Below are positions 50,001 through 58,400 of a stretch of DNA of 64,000 nt, in pieces. Positions within the stretch are counted from its first letter, which is position 1. Each line of letters starts with the position of its first letter. The notes under the pieces are model-generated. The model was not told the DNA's origin. It worked only from the letters and a program-made list of their open reading frames with translations, and searched no databases. Source of the DNA: Streptococcus sp. DTU_2020_1001019_1_SI_AUS_MUR_006 (GTDB taxonomy: Bacteria > Bacillota > Bacilli > Lactobacillales > Streptococcaceae); assembly GCF_032340315.1 (NCBI RefSeq), contig NZ_CP135436.1:1013501-1077500 (forward strand), read 5' to 3'. The position numbers and the translations under genes are program-made.

Positions 50001-51813
50001 GACTGATGCAGAAAAAGCTAAAGTAGCCGACGAAGTTAAGAAATCAAACCCAACCGTAACTGATGTTAAAGTTGGCAAAGATGGCACAACAACTGTTACA
50101 TACCCAGATGGCACAACAGCGGTTATCCCAGCAGATAAGGCAGTTAAGAAATCATCCGATGAAGGTACGAAGGATCCATCAGTAACACCAGTTACAGATC
50201 CAAGCAACTTGACTGATGCAGAAAAAGCTAAGGTAGCCGACGAAGTTAAGAAATCAAACCCAACCGTAACTGATGTTAAAGTTGGCAAAGATGGCACAAC
50301 AACTGTTACATACCCAGATGGTACAACAGCGGTTATCCCAGCAGATAAGGCAGTTAAGAAATCAGCTGATAAAGCAGTTAAGGATCCATCAGTAACACCA
50401 GTTACAGATCCAAGCAACTTGACTGATGCAGAAAAAGCTAAGGTAGCCGATGAAGTTAAGAAATCAAACCCAACCGTAACTGATGTTAAAGTTGGCAAAG
50501 ATGGCACAACAACTGTAACTTACCCAGATGGTACAACAGCGGTTATCCCAGCAGATAAGACAGCTAAGAAATCAGCTGATAAAGCAGTTAAGGATCCATC
50601 AGTAACACCAGTTACAGATCCAAGCAACTTGACTGATGCAGAAAAAGCTAAGGTAGCCGACGAAGTTAAGAAATCTAACCCAACCGTAACTGATGTTAAA
50701 GTTGGCAAAGATGGTACAACAACTGTTACATACCCAGATGGTACAACAGCGGTTATCCCAGCAGATAAGGCAGTTAAGAAATCAGCTGATAAAGTCGTTA
50801 AGGATCCATCAGTAACACCAGTTACAGATCCAAGCAACTTGACTGATGCAGAAAAAGCTAAGATAGCCGACGAAGTTAAGAAATCAAACCCAACCGTAAC
50901 TGATGTTAAAGTTGGCAAAGATGGTACAACAACTGTTACATACCCAGATGGTACAACAGCGGTTATCCCAGCAGATAAGACAGTTAAGAAATCAGCTGAT
51001 AAAGAAGTTAAGGATCCATCAGTAACACCAGTTACAGATCCAAGCAACTTGACTGATGCAGAAAAAGGTAAGGTAGCAGATGAAGTTAAGAAATCTAACC
51101 CAACTGCGAAAGATATCAAGGTTAACAAAGACGGATCAGTAATTGTAACCTTTGAAGATGGCACCACAGCCTTTATCCCAGCAGATAAGACAGTTAAGAA
51201 ATCAGCTGATAAAGTCGTTAAGGATCCATCAGTAACACCAGTTACAGATCCAAGCAACTTGACTGATGCAGAAAAAGCTAAGATAGCCGACGAAGTTAAG
51301 AAATCTAACCCAACCGTAACTGATGTTAAAGTTGGCAAAGATGGTACAACAACTGTTACATACCCAGATGGTACAACAGCGGTTATCCCAGCAGATAAGA
51401 CAGTTAAGAAATCAGCTGATAAAGTCGTTAAGGATCCATCAGTAACACCAGTTACAGATCCAAGCAACTTGACTGATGCAGAAAAAGGTAAGGTAGCAGA
51501 TGAAGTTAAGAAATCTAACCCAACTGCGAAAGATATCAAGGTTAACAAAGACGGATCAGTAATTGTAACCTTTGAAGATGGCACCACAGCCTTTATCCCA
51601 GCAGATAAGACAGTTAAGAAATCAGATGGTTCAGTAGCAGGTAATCCAGCTGCTAACCAAGATTCACCTGCTCAAGCACCAGCTAAGAAAGCAGGAGCGA
51701 AAGAATTGCCAAATACTGGTACAGAACAATCTAGCGCTTCACTTGCTTTAGCACTTCTTGCAGCAGCGACAGGCGGACTCCTCTTCGCTAAAAAACGTGA
51801 GGAAGAAGAGTAA
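41029..51813 (+). CDS. Giant LPXTG-anchored repeat surface protein (adhesin-like)
   Basis: This is a 3594-residue wall-anchored protein. The start at 41029 is chosen because AAAGGAG lies 8 bp upstream and it begins an export signal (N-W-R-M-I-K-K-G-K-H-F, then a hydrophobic stretch, cleavage after V-K-A). Upstream TTG and GTG starts are less likely. Residues about 105-170 resemble one unit of the later repeat. A non-repetitive adhesin-like region (about 190-730) follows, then three long units of about 246 residues. Next come nine 97-residue Ig-like repeats (1462-2334) and seventeen repeats of mostly 70 residues containing T-Y-P-D-G-T (2335-3533). The sorting signal is L3560-P-N-T-G, then a hydrophobic segment and K-K-R-E-E-E-E. 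Repeats probably form a stalk. The ligand is unknown. Confidence 0.92.
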   Translation: MYFNRKNAEQKNWRMIKKGKHFLFGCSLVFAVGAALVAPTVKADTADTGEVETKTANSAAEASSSDEVGTYKAPAVEVSTTSPVVAEHPTSSEATSAKTAKEADGVQLPSLTVVADSSALTDEEKANVVAAVKGVNPTATDVQVQADGSVVVTFADGSTANLTASQTVKVAAPAETSATQPKSRSRRAAGQERAQDRSSEEKDIKYVYKDRTATVNDGDPTQRAKIEYRQLGDYEVVDGKTVATDPSGQGRPVLEWTVTFNEAQYDKMGGYYYFTIPKNVSDPYKVVTEYNNGAYGPRDGWVDGNVTPGGSPSAEGQQFIDAGNKLEWRVKNTVGGDYNNVNGLSGVMNNTKKVYVLSYGNNTKARMVTIKYRTVVEDPSQTISYIAGVESKTGLPRNNWYAISGKYDKQLVSQVAAPSVTPNLTNTSVNVPVQTVASTSSTLSGTGVPGATIKIYIDGQEQNIGNVTVDSSGNWTTGELPTALNNNQGDGTTIKPRQTVEVSQVVNGEESSRRTVPVSVGVTTVEPSSLTTNQAAVVAGQKEVTLKVPHDAGIAYMRYTNTAGETVEIPVKRDNASSAWTSQKSDKATVKSVEHGKFQDTIVLTMADKIAGTEVAAISNVVEGGFSSVADWQPRSVENQAPTIASAVEGNKKTVAQGAQLDLASLVTVADKEDDAQATLGDKVHAEVVSVNGDTATKTVDTNTQGTYTVKYKAVDSQGKESNEIEVTVVVNPARDNVAPTVEIPYSDPAPNKKEVYLYTGEDADVDITFSDDSGKIKSASLKKGGNIALNNIDGNPDKQDNEYGYTVTAINSETATPAKIKVTGRVSGLEDRLPKTENDSLELVTRYATATDTDGAEISNNATKTKKNGEVVGSYLTDPGAVTFVLKAQTKKYDIKTPASADKVTVSDASNVTDKEFEKIKEKVKVEYSQNNPDARLADKKGQEVEDASKVVDKVEKEGNNLVVTYKDGSKDTKPLTDFARTNVAPTVEIPYSDPAPNKKEVYLYTGEEADVDITFNDDSGKIKSASLKKGGNIALNNIDGNPDKQDNEYGYTVTAINSETATPAKIKVTGQVSGISAEKLPKTENDSLDLVTRFATATDTDGAEISNNATKTKNNGEVVGTYLTDPGAVTFVLKAQTKKYDIKTPSEADKVTVSDANNVTDKEFEKIKEKVKVEYSQNNPDARLADKKGQEVEDASKVVDKVEKDGNKVVVTYKDGSKDTKPLSEFVNVAPKVEVPYSNEAKKEIYVYTGENTDLTFKASDNTAVKDMYVRGPGGIGKDNTADYGFTTGKIENSAVTHGDGTVSGPTATIKMTGVTTLKAPNHWTSFVVANDNDNAPSNTDFNALDKNPNATQTPGYVHFIVKSQTDKYDIATPAPADKVEVADPTKVTDAELDKIKEKLKLEYNKNNDDANIAKNTPVDKDGKIKSVTNDGKGNLVVTYTDGSTDTKPLSEFVTQKPSTPDTPDTTAPAKPVIDTDLTGKAGTKTPVEVTAEPGSKVELFDKDGKKIGEGVADDKGKATITPTTEIPEGGVTAKATDKAGNVSEPSDAAKATTPSTPDTPDTTAPAKPVIDTDLTGKAGTKTPVEVTAEPGSKVELFDKDGKKIGEGVADDKGKATITPTTEIPEGGVTAKATDKAGNVSEPSDAAKATTPSTPDTPDTTAPAKPVIDTDLTGKAGTKTPVEVTAEPGSKVELFDKDGKKIGEGVADDKGKATITPTTEIPEGGVTAKATDKAGNVSEPSEPAKATTASTPDTTDTTAPAKPVIDTDLTGKAGTKTPVEVTAEPGSTVELFDKDGKKIGEGVADDKGKATITPTTEIPEGGVTAKATDKAGNVSEPSEPAKATTASTPDTPDTEAPAKPVIDTDLTGKAGTKTPVEVTAEPGSTVELFDKDGKKIGEGVADDKGKATITPTTEIPEGGVTAKATDKAGNVSEPSEPAKATTASTPDTPDTEAPAKPVIDTDLTGKAGTKTPVEVTAEPGSTVELFDKDGKKIGEGVADDKGKATITPTTEIPEGGVTAKATDKAGNVSEPSEPAKATTASTPDTPDTEAPAKPVIDTDLTGKAGTKTPVEVTAEPGSTVELFDKDGKKIGEGVADDKGKATITPTTEIPEGGVTAKATDKAGNVSEPSDAAKATTPSTPDTPDTTAPAKPVIDTDLTGKAGTKTPVEVTAEPGSTVELFDKDGKKIGEGVADDKGKATITPTTEIPEGGVTAKATDKAGNVSEPSDAAKATTPSTPDTPDTTAPAKPVIDTDLTGKAGTKTPVEVTAEPGSTVELFDKDGKKIGEGVADDKGKATITPTTEIPEGGVTAKATDKAGNVSEPSDVAKATTPSKDADGVKDPAKTPVKDPANLTDAEKAKVADEVKKANPTAKDVEVGKDGTATVTFPDGSTAEIPAAKAVEKAKDATPAKDADGVKDPAKTPVKDPANLTDAEKAKVADEVKKANPTAKDVEVGKDGTATVTFPDGSTAEIPAAKAVEKSADKAVKDPSVTPVTDPSNLTDAEKAKVADEVKKSNPTAKDVEVGKDGTTTVTYPDGTTAVIPADKTVKKSADKAVKDPSVTPVTDPSNLTDAEKAKVADEVKKSNPTVTDVKVGKDGTTTVTYPDGTTAVIPADKTVKKSADKAVKDPSVTPVTDPSNLTDAEKAKVADEVKKSNPTVTDVKVGKDGTTTVTYPDGTTAVIPADKTVKKSDDKAVKDPSVTPVTDPSNLTDAEKAKVADEVKKSNPTVTDVKVGKDGTTTVTYPDGSTAVIPSGDTVKKSSDNAVKDPSVTPVTDPSNLTDAEKAKVADEVKKSNPTVTDVKVGKDGTTTVTYPDGTTAVIPADKAVKKSDDKAVKDPSVTPVTDPSNLTDAEKAKVADEVKKSNPTVTDVKVGKDGTTTVTYPDGTTAVIPADKAVKKSDDKAVKDPSVTPVTDPSNLTDAEKAKVADEVKKSNPTVTDVKVGKDGTTTVTYPDGTTAVIPADKAVKKSDDKAVKDPSVTPVTDPSNLTDAEKAKVADEVKKSNPTVTDVKVGKDGTTTVTYPDGTTAVIPADKAVKKSSDEGTKDPSVTPVTDPSNLTDAEKAKVADEVKKSNPTVTDVKVGKDGTTTVTYPDGTTAVIPADKAVKKSADKAVKDPSVTPVTDPSNLTDAEKAKVADEVKKSNPTVTDVKVGKDGTTTVTYPDGTTAVIPADKTAKKSADKAVKDPSVTPVTDPSNLTDAEKAKVADEVKKSNPTVTDVKVGKDGTTTVTYPDGTTAVIPADKAVKKSADKVVKDPSVTPVTDPSNLTDAEKAKIADEVKKSNPTVTDVKVGKDGTTTVTYPDGTTAVIPADKTVKKSADKEVKDPSVTPVTDPSNLTDAEKGKVADEVKKSNPTAKDIKVNKDGSVIVTFEDGTTAFIPADKTVKKSADKVVKDPSVTPVTDPSNLTDAEKAKIADEVKKSNPTVTDVKVGKDGTTTVTYPDGTTAVIPADKTVKKSADKVVKDPSVTPVTDPSNLTDAEKGKVADEVKKSNPTAKDIKVNKDGSVIVTFEDGTTAFIPADKTVKKSDGSVAGNPAANQDSPAQAPAKKAGAKELPNTGTEQSSASLALALLAAATGGLLFAKKREEEE
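43237..45396 (+). repeat. Three long in-frame repeats in the adhesin (about 740 bp each)
   Basis: Units start at 43237, 43978 and 44716, each with N-V-A-P-x-V-E. Units one and two are nearly identical. Unit three has diverged strongly but keeps the A-D-K-V-x-V, K-I-K-E-K and V-V-T-Y-x-D-G-S landmarks. The C-terminal half of each unit resembles long Rib-type surface repeats. Confidence 0.85.
45412..48030 (+). repeat. Nine tandem 291-bp repeats (97 residues each)
   Basis: The period is exactly 291 bp from 45412 to 48030. Each unit has A-P-A-K-P-V-I-D-T-D-L-T-G-K, a bacterial Ig-like domain pattern (V-E-L-F-D-K-D-G-K-K-I-G, ending D-K-A-G-N-V-S-E-P). Only linker residues vary: S-K-V in units 1-3 against S-T-V in 4-9, and D-A-A against E-P-A. 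Confidence 0.95.
48031..51627 (+). repeat. Seventeen tandem Rib-like repeats (two of about 77/73, fifteen of 70 residues)
   Basis: Two founder-type units (K-D-A-D-G-V, 48031 and 48262) precede fifteen units with an exact 210-bp period from 48481. The core is N-L-T-D-A-E-K-A-K-V-A-D-E-V followed by a beta part ending T-Y-P-D-G-T-T-A-V-I-P. The last four form an A-B-A-B pair of 420-bp duplicates, where B has K-G-K-V-A-D and F-E-D-G-T-T-A-F. Confidence 0.95.
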
Positions 51814-51866
51814 GAAATTACTCAAATAAAGCAAAACTGAGAATCTCAATTCTATGAATTTGCTAG

Positions 51867-51898
51867 AAAAACCGTAAGAAGAAATTCTTACGGTTTTT
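51867..51898 (+). terminator. Rho-independent terminator of the first adhesin
   Basis: AAAAACCGTAAGAA (51867-51880) pairs perfectly with TTCTTACGGTTTTT (51885-51898) and is followed by further Ts. Confidence 0.93.
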
Positions 51899-51912
51899 TT
51901 GATGGATAATGA

Positions 51913-52107
51913 GGATCTTTGTCAACTATAGTGTTGAAACAAAGCTATAGTAGAATGAATCTAGAATAGTACACTAAGACTGCTAAAAATATTTCTAGAA
52001 ATTAGTTTGATTTTCCTAATCGATTTGTTCATACCTTATTTCAATCTACTATAACATCTGGAGAGGACAGTCGTTGTTCTCTCCATTTTTATATCCAGAG
52101 ATAGAAG
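51913..52107. mobile_element. ISL3/IS1167 left-end remnant interrupted by a RUP
   Basis: The flanks of the RUP match the left end of the intact element at 15567. GGATCTTTGTCAACTATAGTG corresponds to its inverted repeat. ACATCTGGAGAGGACAGTCG onward, to about 52107, corresponds to 15605-15650 including the terminator-like hairpin. Everything beyond (the rest of the transposase and the right end) is lost. Confidence 0.88.
51946..52053. repeat. RUP-like element (108 bp), second copy
   Basis: It has the same length and interior as the copy at 40313-40420. The edges are TATAGTAGAATGAA and (reverse complement) TATAGTAGATTGAA, with TA on both sides. It sits at the TA that, in the intact ISL3 copy, reads AGCTAACATCTGG at 15599-15611. 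Confidence 0.88.
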
Positions 52108-52367
52108 GCTTTGTTGAAAAACTAAAAGATAAAACTATAAATCTCAGTAAAAAATATTTACTAAAATTTTTTAATACTGTTAAATAAGTTGTATGAATAT
52201 AAAAATGGATAAATCTCTCATAGCAGGGCTGAAATACATCACTAGATGGATGTTTGTTCCTTTAATTCTATTTCTTAAAGAATTACTAAGCTTGCGATAA
52301 GAGATGTAAAAAAATAATAAATTTAGTTCGTGTAATACGTTTTTTAGTAAAAAGTAACCGCTAACAC
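52108..52367. other. Non-coding region upstream of the second giant adhesin
   Basis: About 260 A/T-rich bases follow the ISL3 remnant. I see no ORF of useful length, terminator or known repeat. Confidence 0.5.
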
Positions 52368-52395
52368 TTGATTTTTATAAATATAGTGATATACT
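52368..52395 (+). promoter_or_regulatory. Promoter of the second giant adhesin
   Basis: The -35 is TTGATT (52368-52373), the spacer is 16 bp, and the -10 is TATACT (52390-52395) with extended TG at 52387-52388. The ATG follows 32 bp downstream after AAAGGAG. Confidence 0.8.
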
Positions 52396-52427
52396 AAATT
52401 TGTGTAAAAAAATTAAAGGAGATAAAC

Positions 52428-55400
52428 ATGAAGTTTCATTTTAATGAGCGTCAACGCTTTTCTTTACGTAAGTATAGTTTTGGTTTAGCCTCTGTTCTTT
52501 TAGGAACTGCCTTCTTTTTGAGTGGACAAGTTGCTAGTGCTGATGAGGTAAATGTTTCAGAAACATTGCTCACCTCCGTAGTATCTGTTAGTCCAGAAAG
52601 TTCAACAAGTACATCGGAATCTTCAGTACCAAGAACTTCTGAATCAAAACCAACAGTAGCAGATAAGTCTGCTCTATCACCAGAAACTGCCGATTCAAAA
52701 CCAACAGTAGCTGATAAAGCTGTTGTAACACCAGAAACAACTGAAGTTTCTTCAGATTCTGAAAAAGTTGCAACAGAAAGTCCAAAATCTGAGAAATCAG
52801 AAGTATCAGCTAAAGAATCAAGTGAAGATACGGCAAAAACAACTGAAGGTAAAGCTGAAGTTGCTGAAAAAGATGATAAGTCTACTGATAAAGCTCCAGC
52901 TGAAGCACGCCGTTCAACACGTACACGTCGAGCTACTTCAGAAAATAAACGTGAAGTATCAAATTGGAGTGAGTTTGTTTCAGCCTTAGAGGATGGAAAT
53001 GTCAGAGAAATCACTGTAAATGGTGATGTCGTAGCTCAAGGTGATAATGGTAATACCGACAATGGACGTTCAGGATCTGTTGACCGTAAGACTACTATTC
53101 ATGCACAATCTCGCCCAGTTACGATCCAAGGTAAGGATGGCAATGCTCGTCTTGAACTTTTGTCACACACTTTGGAGTTGACAGGAGCTAGCTGGGAACT
53201 AAATCTTAAAAACCTTAAAATAGCGACTGCTAATTCTAAAGGTCCAATTGATTTATCAAGAACTAGCGGTTCAAATACTGTTACCTTTGAAAATGTAACT
53301 AGTGTTGGTTCATCACTTTATGGTGGTGGTGGTAACACCCATGTTGTTATCAAAGGAACTACAACTTCAACAGTTAGTGACAGTTATCCAGCTGCAAATG
53401 GTCAAACTCAACACGTACAACGGAATGTTGGCGCTGCTGGCCATTCAGACCAACGTCGTGAGTCAAATATCCACGATGCCAAATCTGTAACAGTTTCTGA
53501 GGGAGCTAGCTTAACGCTTAACCGTTCTTCTCAAGGGGATGCTATTACTCTTGAAAGTGGAGCTAAGGTCAGTGTAAAAGATAAAGGTAGCCTTACTATT
53601 AACATGAACACTGACAATCGATCTGAAAATGCTCGCTACCATAATGCTGGTATTTTCATGGCTGATAGTGGGACCGTGGAAACTGGTAAGGATTCTAAGT
53701 TAGTCTTGAATACTAGTATCGGACAAGGGATTTCAATTGGTGTAAATCGTCCAGCTGATGGTATCACTGATAAGGATCGTTACGGTGGATATGTTGCAGG
53801 TAACCACGGTAGAAAAAATGGACCGAGTCGAGTTCTTATTGGCGATGGTGGAACTTTTGAATTTCATGGCCGTGATGGGATTATGATGGGAAATCACTCA
53901 GAACTTGTCACAGGTCAAAATGCCAAAGTTCGCTTTGAAAATAAAGGTCGTGGTGTTGCCCTTGATTTCGGAAATGATTCAAGAGTAGTCTTTGGAAAAC
54001 ATTCAAACAATACCTTCCATTCTGTAGGCAAAGGGCCTAAGAGCGGCGGTGGTCCGTCTGGAAGTTATGACGGATATAACTATATCGGTCTAAATGAGAA
54101 CGGTAAGATTCTTGTAGATGACTTTGCTACTTTCCGTGTGCAAATGGACAATCGTGGAGATAATGCCTGGGATGATGTGATTTCCCTTGATTCTAGGAAT
54201 GGTCGCAAGAGTGAACCAGTTTTTCAAGCGAATAAGGGTTCTATTGTAGATATTCGAGATGATAATACTAACTACTATGCTGAGTTGATCTCAGTAGCAT
54301 TGGGAGCTAGTACAAACACTTATTTCCAGTTTAATAATCCGCTATATGTTTCCTTTATGAGATACACAAAATCAGATGGTACATCAGCAGGTGAAATTAC
54401 CGGGAAACTACCAATAACTATTCCTCAAGGGAACAATCCACAGGATATTGGCCACGGAAATATTCTTTATATCTCAAATAAATTAGAAGCTTCAGGGAAC
54501 CGAATCGAATTTAATGGTCCAACAAATAATGCAGGTGTTGGGACCTATACGGTTTATTCCATGAACAAGGATGGTAGGGATGCACAAAGTCATAATAAAC
54601 AGAGTTCTGTTTGGATGAATATCCAGGGCGGATCTATGTCTATTGCTGGTTTCCAAAATAATAGAGCACACATAGAACCTGCTAATGCCACATCTGTACC
54701 AACAGGTTCTTCTACTGGGGGAGTTGTTGCCACAGATAGGACTTATGGTATTGACCCGGTAGGTGATAACCGTCAAAATATTTGGGTATCAAATGGATCA
54801 AAAATCAACCCGACTGGTGTTCATAAAAATGTCATCAAATATGTCTACGAAGATGGAACTCCAGTTAAAAAAGATGTTATCCAGTCATCAGAATGGAAGC
54901 GTACTTTGGATGTCTCTATTGACCAAGAAGGCTTTAAAAAGATTTTAAAAAATTCAAGTGTCAGCAATGGTGATGAGTTCTTAGCCGCCTATAGTAAGGC
55001 TAAGTATCACATTTCTGATATCGATGGAGATAACATCGCTGATACAGGTTGGAAAGTTGATGGAACAAATTCAGGTACCTATAATTATGGAACTATTGCT
55101 TCACCAAAAGTCGATGGCTATAAAGCAGAAATCAAGTCAACTAATGTTCCAGGATTAGAAGTTGGGGCTCAAGCTGATTCAGTTTCTGTTTCATATGATT
55201 CAAGCAATGCACCAGAAACGCTTATTGATGCTCAAGCAGGTAAACGTACCGTTTCAGAAACTTATTGGCGCAATATTGTAGCCAAATCTGATTTGGGTGT
55301 CTATGAAACAGTTGTTGTCTATAAAAAAGTAAAACAAAAAGCTATTGTCAAATACATTGATACAACTGCTAATAATAAGGAATTAGCAAAAGATGAAGTT

Positions 55401-58400
55401 GAAGGTACATCTGGTGAAGCTATTAACTACTCAACTGCAGCTAAGATTGCTGATTTTGTTAATAAAGGTTACAAACTTGTAGAAGATGGTTTCACAAACT
55501 CAACTGCAGATCAAAAGAAATTTGATGATGATGAAAACATTGATCAAGAATTCGTAGTTAGATTAGAACACGGTGAAACTCCAGTTGGACCAAATAACCC
55601 ACATAAACCAACAGAGCCAATCAATCCAAATGATCCAAACAGTCCAAGATATCCTGCGGAAAATCAATGGAAGAAAGATGTAACATCAACAGTTCATTAT
55701 GTGGTATCAGACGGTAATGCAACTGCCCCAGCTGATAAGGTTCAAAATGCACAATGGACACGTACCTTAAAACTTGATAAGGTGACAGGTAAAGTTCTTA
55801 ACTCTGATGAACCATGGACAGCGAATAAGGATAACTATGATGCAGTTCCAACACCAGGATTGACAGGTTACTACGCTGATAAAGCAAGTGTTGCTTCTAA
55901 GACAGTCACTCAAGAAAATCTTGAAGAAACTGTTACTTACAACCCACTTGGAAAATTGGTTCCAAAACCAGAGACACCAAACGATCCAAACTTCCCACGA
56001 ACACCAGAAGTGAAGTATCCAAATGATCCAACAGATCCAACCAAACCAGGTAAGCCAGTTGTTCCAGATGTTCCAGGCTACAAACCATACTTGCCAAATC
56101 CAAACAATCCAACGAAACCAGGTAAACCAGTAACTCCAGGAACACCAATCACTCCTGAAAATCCAGGAAAAGATACACCAATTATCTACCGTAAGGCAGA
56201 TCAAAAAGCTATTATCAAGTATGTAGACCAAAATACTAGTAGAACACTTGAAAGTGATCAAGTTTCTGGTAAATCAGGTGAAGCCATTAACTATTCAACT
56301 GCAGCTAAGATTAAGTACTATAAAGATCGTGGTTACGTTCTTGTAAGCGATGGATTCCCAGCAGGAGCTACTTATGACAAGAATGAGTCAGTTGATCAAG
56401 AATTCGTAGTTACCTTGAAACATGGTGAAACTCCAGTTGGACCAAATAACCCACATAATCCAAATGAACCAATAAATCCAGATGATCCAAACAGTCCAAA
56501 ATACCCTGCGGAAGATCAATGGAAGAAAGATGTAACGTCAACTGTTAAGTATGTGGTGTCAGACGGTAATGCAACTGCCCCAGCTGACAATGTTCAAAAT
56601 GCACAATGGACACGTACCTTGAAACTTGATAAGGTGACAGGTAAAGTTCTTAACCCTGATGAACAATGGGCATCTAATAAGGCTAACTATGATGCAGTTC
56701 CAACACCAGGATTGACAGGTTACTACGCTGATAAAGGAAGTGTTGCGTCTAAGACAGTTACTCAAGAAAATCTTGAAGAAACTGTTACTTACAACCCACT
56801 TGGAAAATTGATTCCAAAACCAGAGACACCAAACGATCCAAACTTCCCACGAACACCAGAAGTGAAGTATCCAAATGATCCAAACGATCCAACCAAACCA
56901 GGTCAACCAGTTGTGCCTAATGTACCAGGCTACAAACCATACTTGCCAGATCCAAACGATCCAACGAAACCAGGTCAACCAGTAGAACCAGGAACACCTG
57001 TAACACCGGATAAACCAGGTGAAGATACGCCGATTATCTACCGCAAGGCAGATCAAAAAGCTACTATCAAGTATGTAGACCAAAATACTGGTGCAACACT
57101 TGAAAGTGATCAAGTAGGTGGTAAATCAGGTGAAGCTATTGCCTACTCAACTGCAGCTAAGATTCAGAAATACCAAGATCGTGGCTATGTTCTTGTAAGT
57201 GATGGATTCCCAGCAGGAGCTACCTATGACAAGGATGAGTCAGTTGATCAAGAATTCGTAGTTACCTTGAAACATGGTGAAACTCCAGTTGGACCAAATA
57301 ACCCACATAAACCAACAGAGCCAATCAATCCAAATGATCCAAAGAGTCCTAAATACCCTGCGGAAGATCAATGGAAGAAAGATGTAACGTCAACTGTTCA
57401 TTATGTGGTATCAGACGGTAATGCAACTGCCCCAGCTGATAAGGTTCAAAATGCACAATGGACACGTACCTTAAAACTTGATAAGGTGACAGGTGAAGTT
57501 CTCTCATCTACTCCATGGGCATCGAATAAGGCTAACTATGATGCAGTTCCAACACCAGGATTGACAGGTTACTACGCTGATAAAGGAAGTGTTGCTTCTA
57601 AGACAGTTACTCAAGAAAATCTTGAAGAAACTGTTACTTACAAGCCACTTGGAAAATTGGTTCCAAAACCAGAGACACCAAAAGATCCAAACTTCCCATC
57701 AACACCAGAAGTGAAGTATCCAAATGATCCAAACGATCCAACAAAACCAGGTAAACCAGTTGTGCCTAATGTACCAGGCTACAAACCATACTTGCCAGAT
57801 CCAAACGATCCAAGTAAACCAGGTCAACCAGTAGAACCAGGAAAACCAATCACCCCTGAAAATCCAGGAAAAGATACGCCGATTATCTATGTACCAAAAA
57901 CTAATGATGTGACGCAACCAACAAAACAAACTGTTAAGTACACAAGTACAGATGGTAAAGCTCAGGTACCTTCAGATAAGATTCAAAATGACTATACTTT
58001 CACAGGTAAGAAGAATCAAGCTGATGGTACAACAACATGGACTGAAAACAGTCATACTTACGGTAGGGAAAGTGTTCCAGTAGTTTCTGGTTACTACGCT
58101 GACAAGTCTGAAGCAGGTAGTAAAACAGTCACTCCAACCAATCCTAATGCTGAAGATGTTGTAACTTATAAACCACTTGGTAAGATTATTCAAGTAGATG
58201 AATCAGGAAATGTTATTCCAGGTTCAGTATCTAAGACTTATGAAAATAACCCATTGAATCCTAAAGAAGCAGCAGAAACTAAAATTCCAGATGCACCAAC
58301 AGGATATGTGATTAAGGAGGAACAACCACAAGCATGGGGTTACAATATTGTTGATAAAACTATTGAACCAAATGATGAAAGTGATCCAGATCGAATTTCA

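Noticed and set aside
45399..50507. A 1702-codon open frame on the minus strand opposite the adhesin repeats (with a 355-codon partner at 50520-51587)
   Set aside because: It is the mirror of the tandem repeats: one unit lacking stops in that antisense frame is copied many times. It has no ribosome binding site or promoter, and its composition simply follows the sense repeats.
45412..51627. A CRISPR array or non-coding satellite, suggested by the regular repeats
   Set aside because: Periods are 291 and 210 bp, all in frame with one ORF, with no short repeat/unique spacer pattern and no cas genes.
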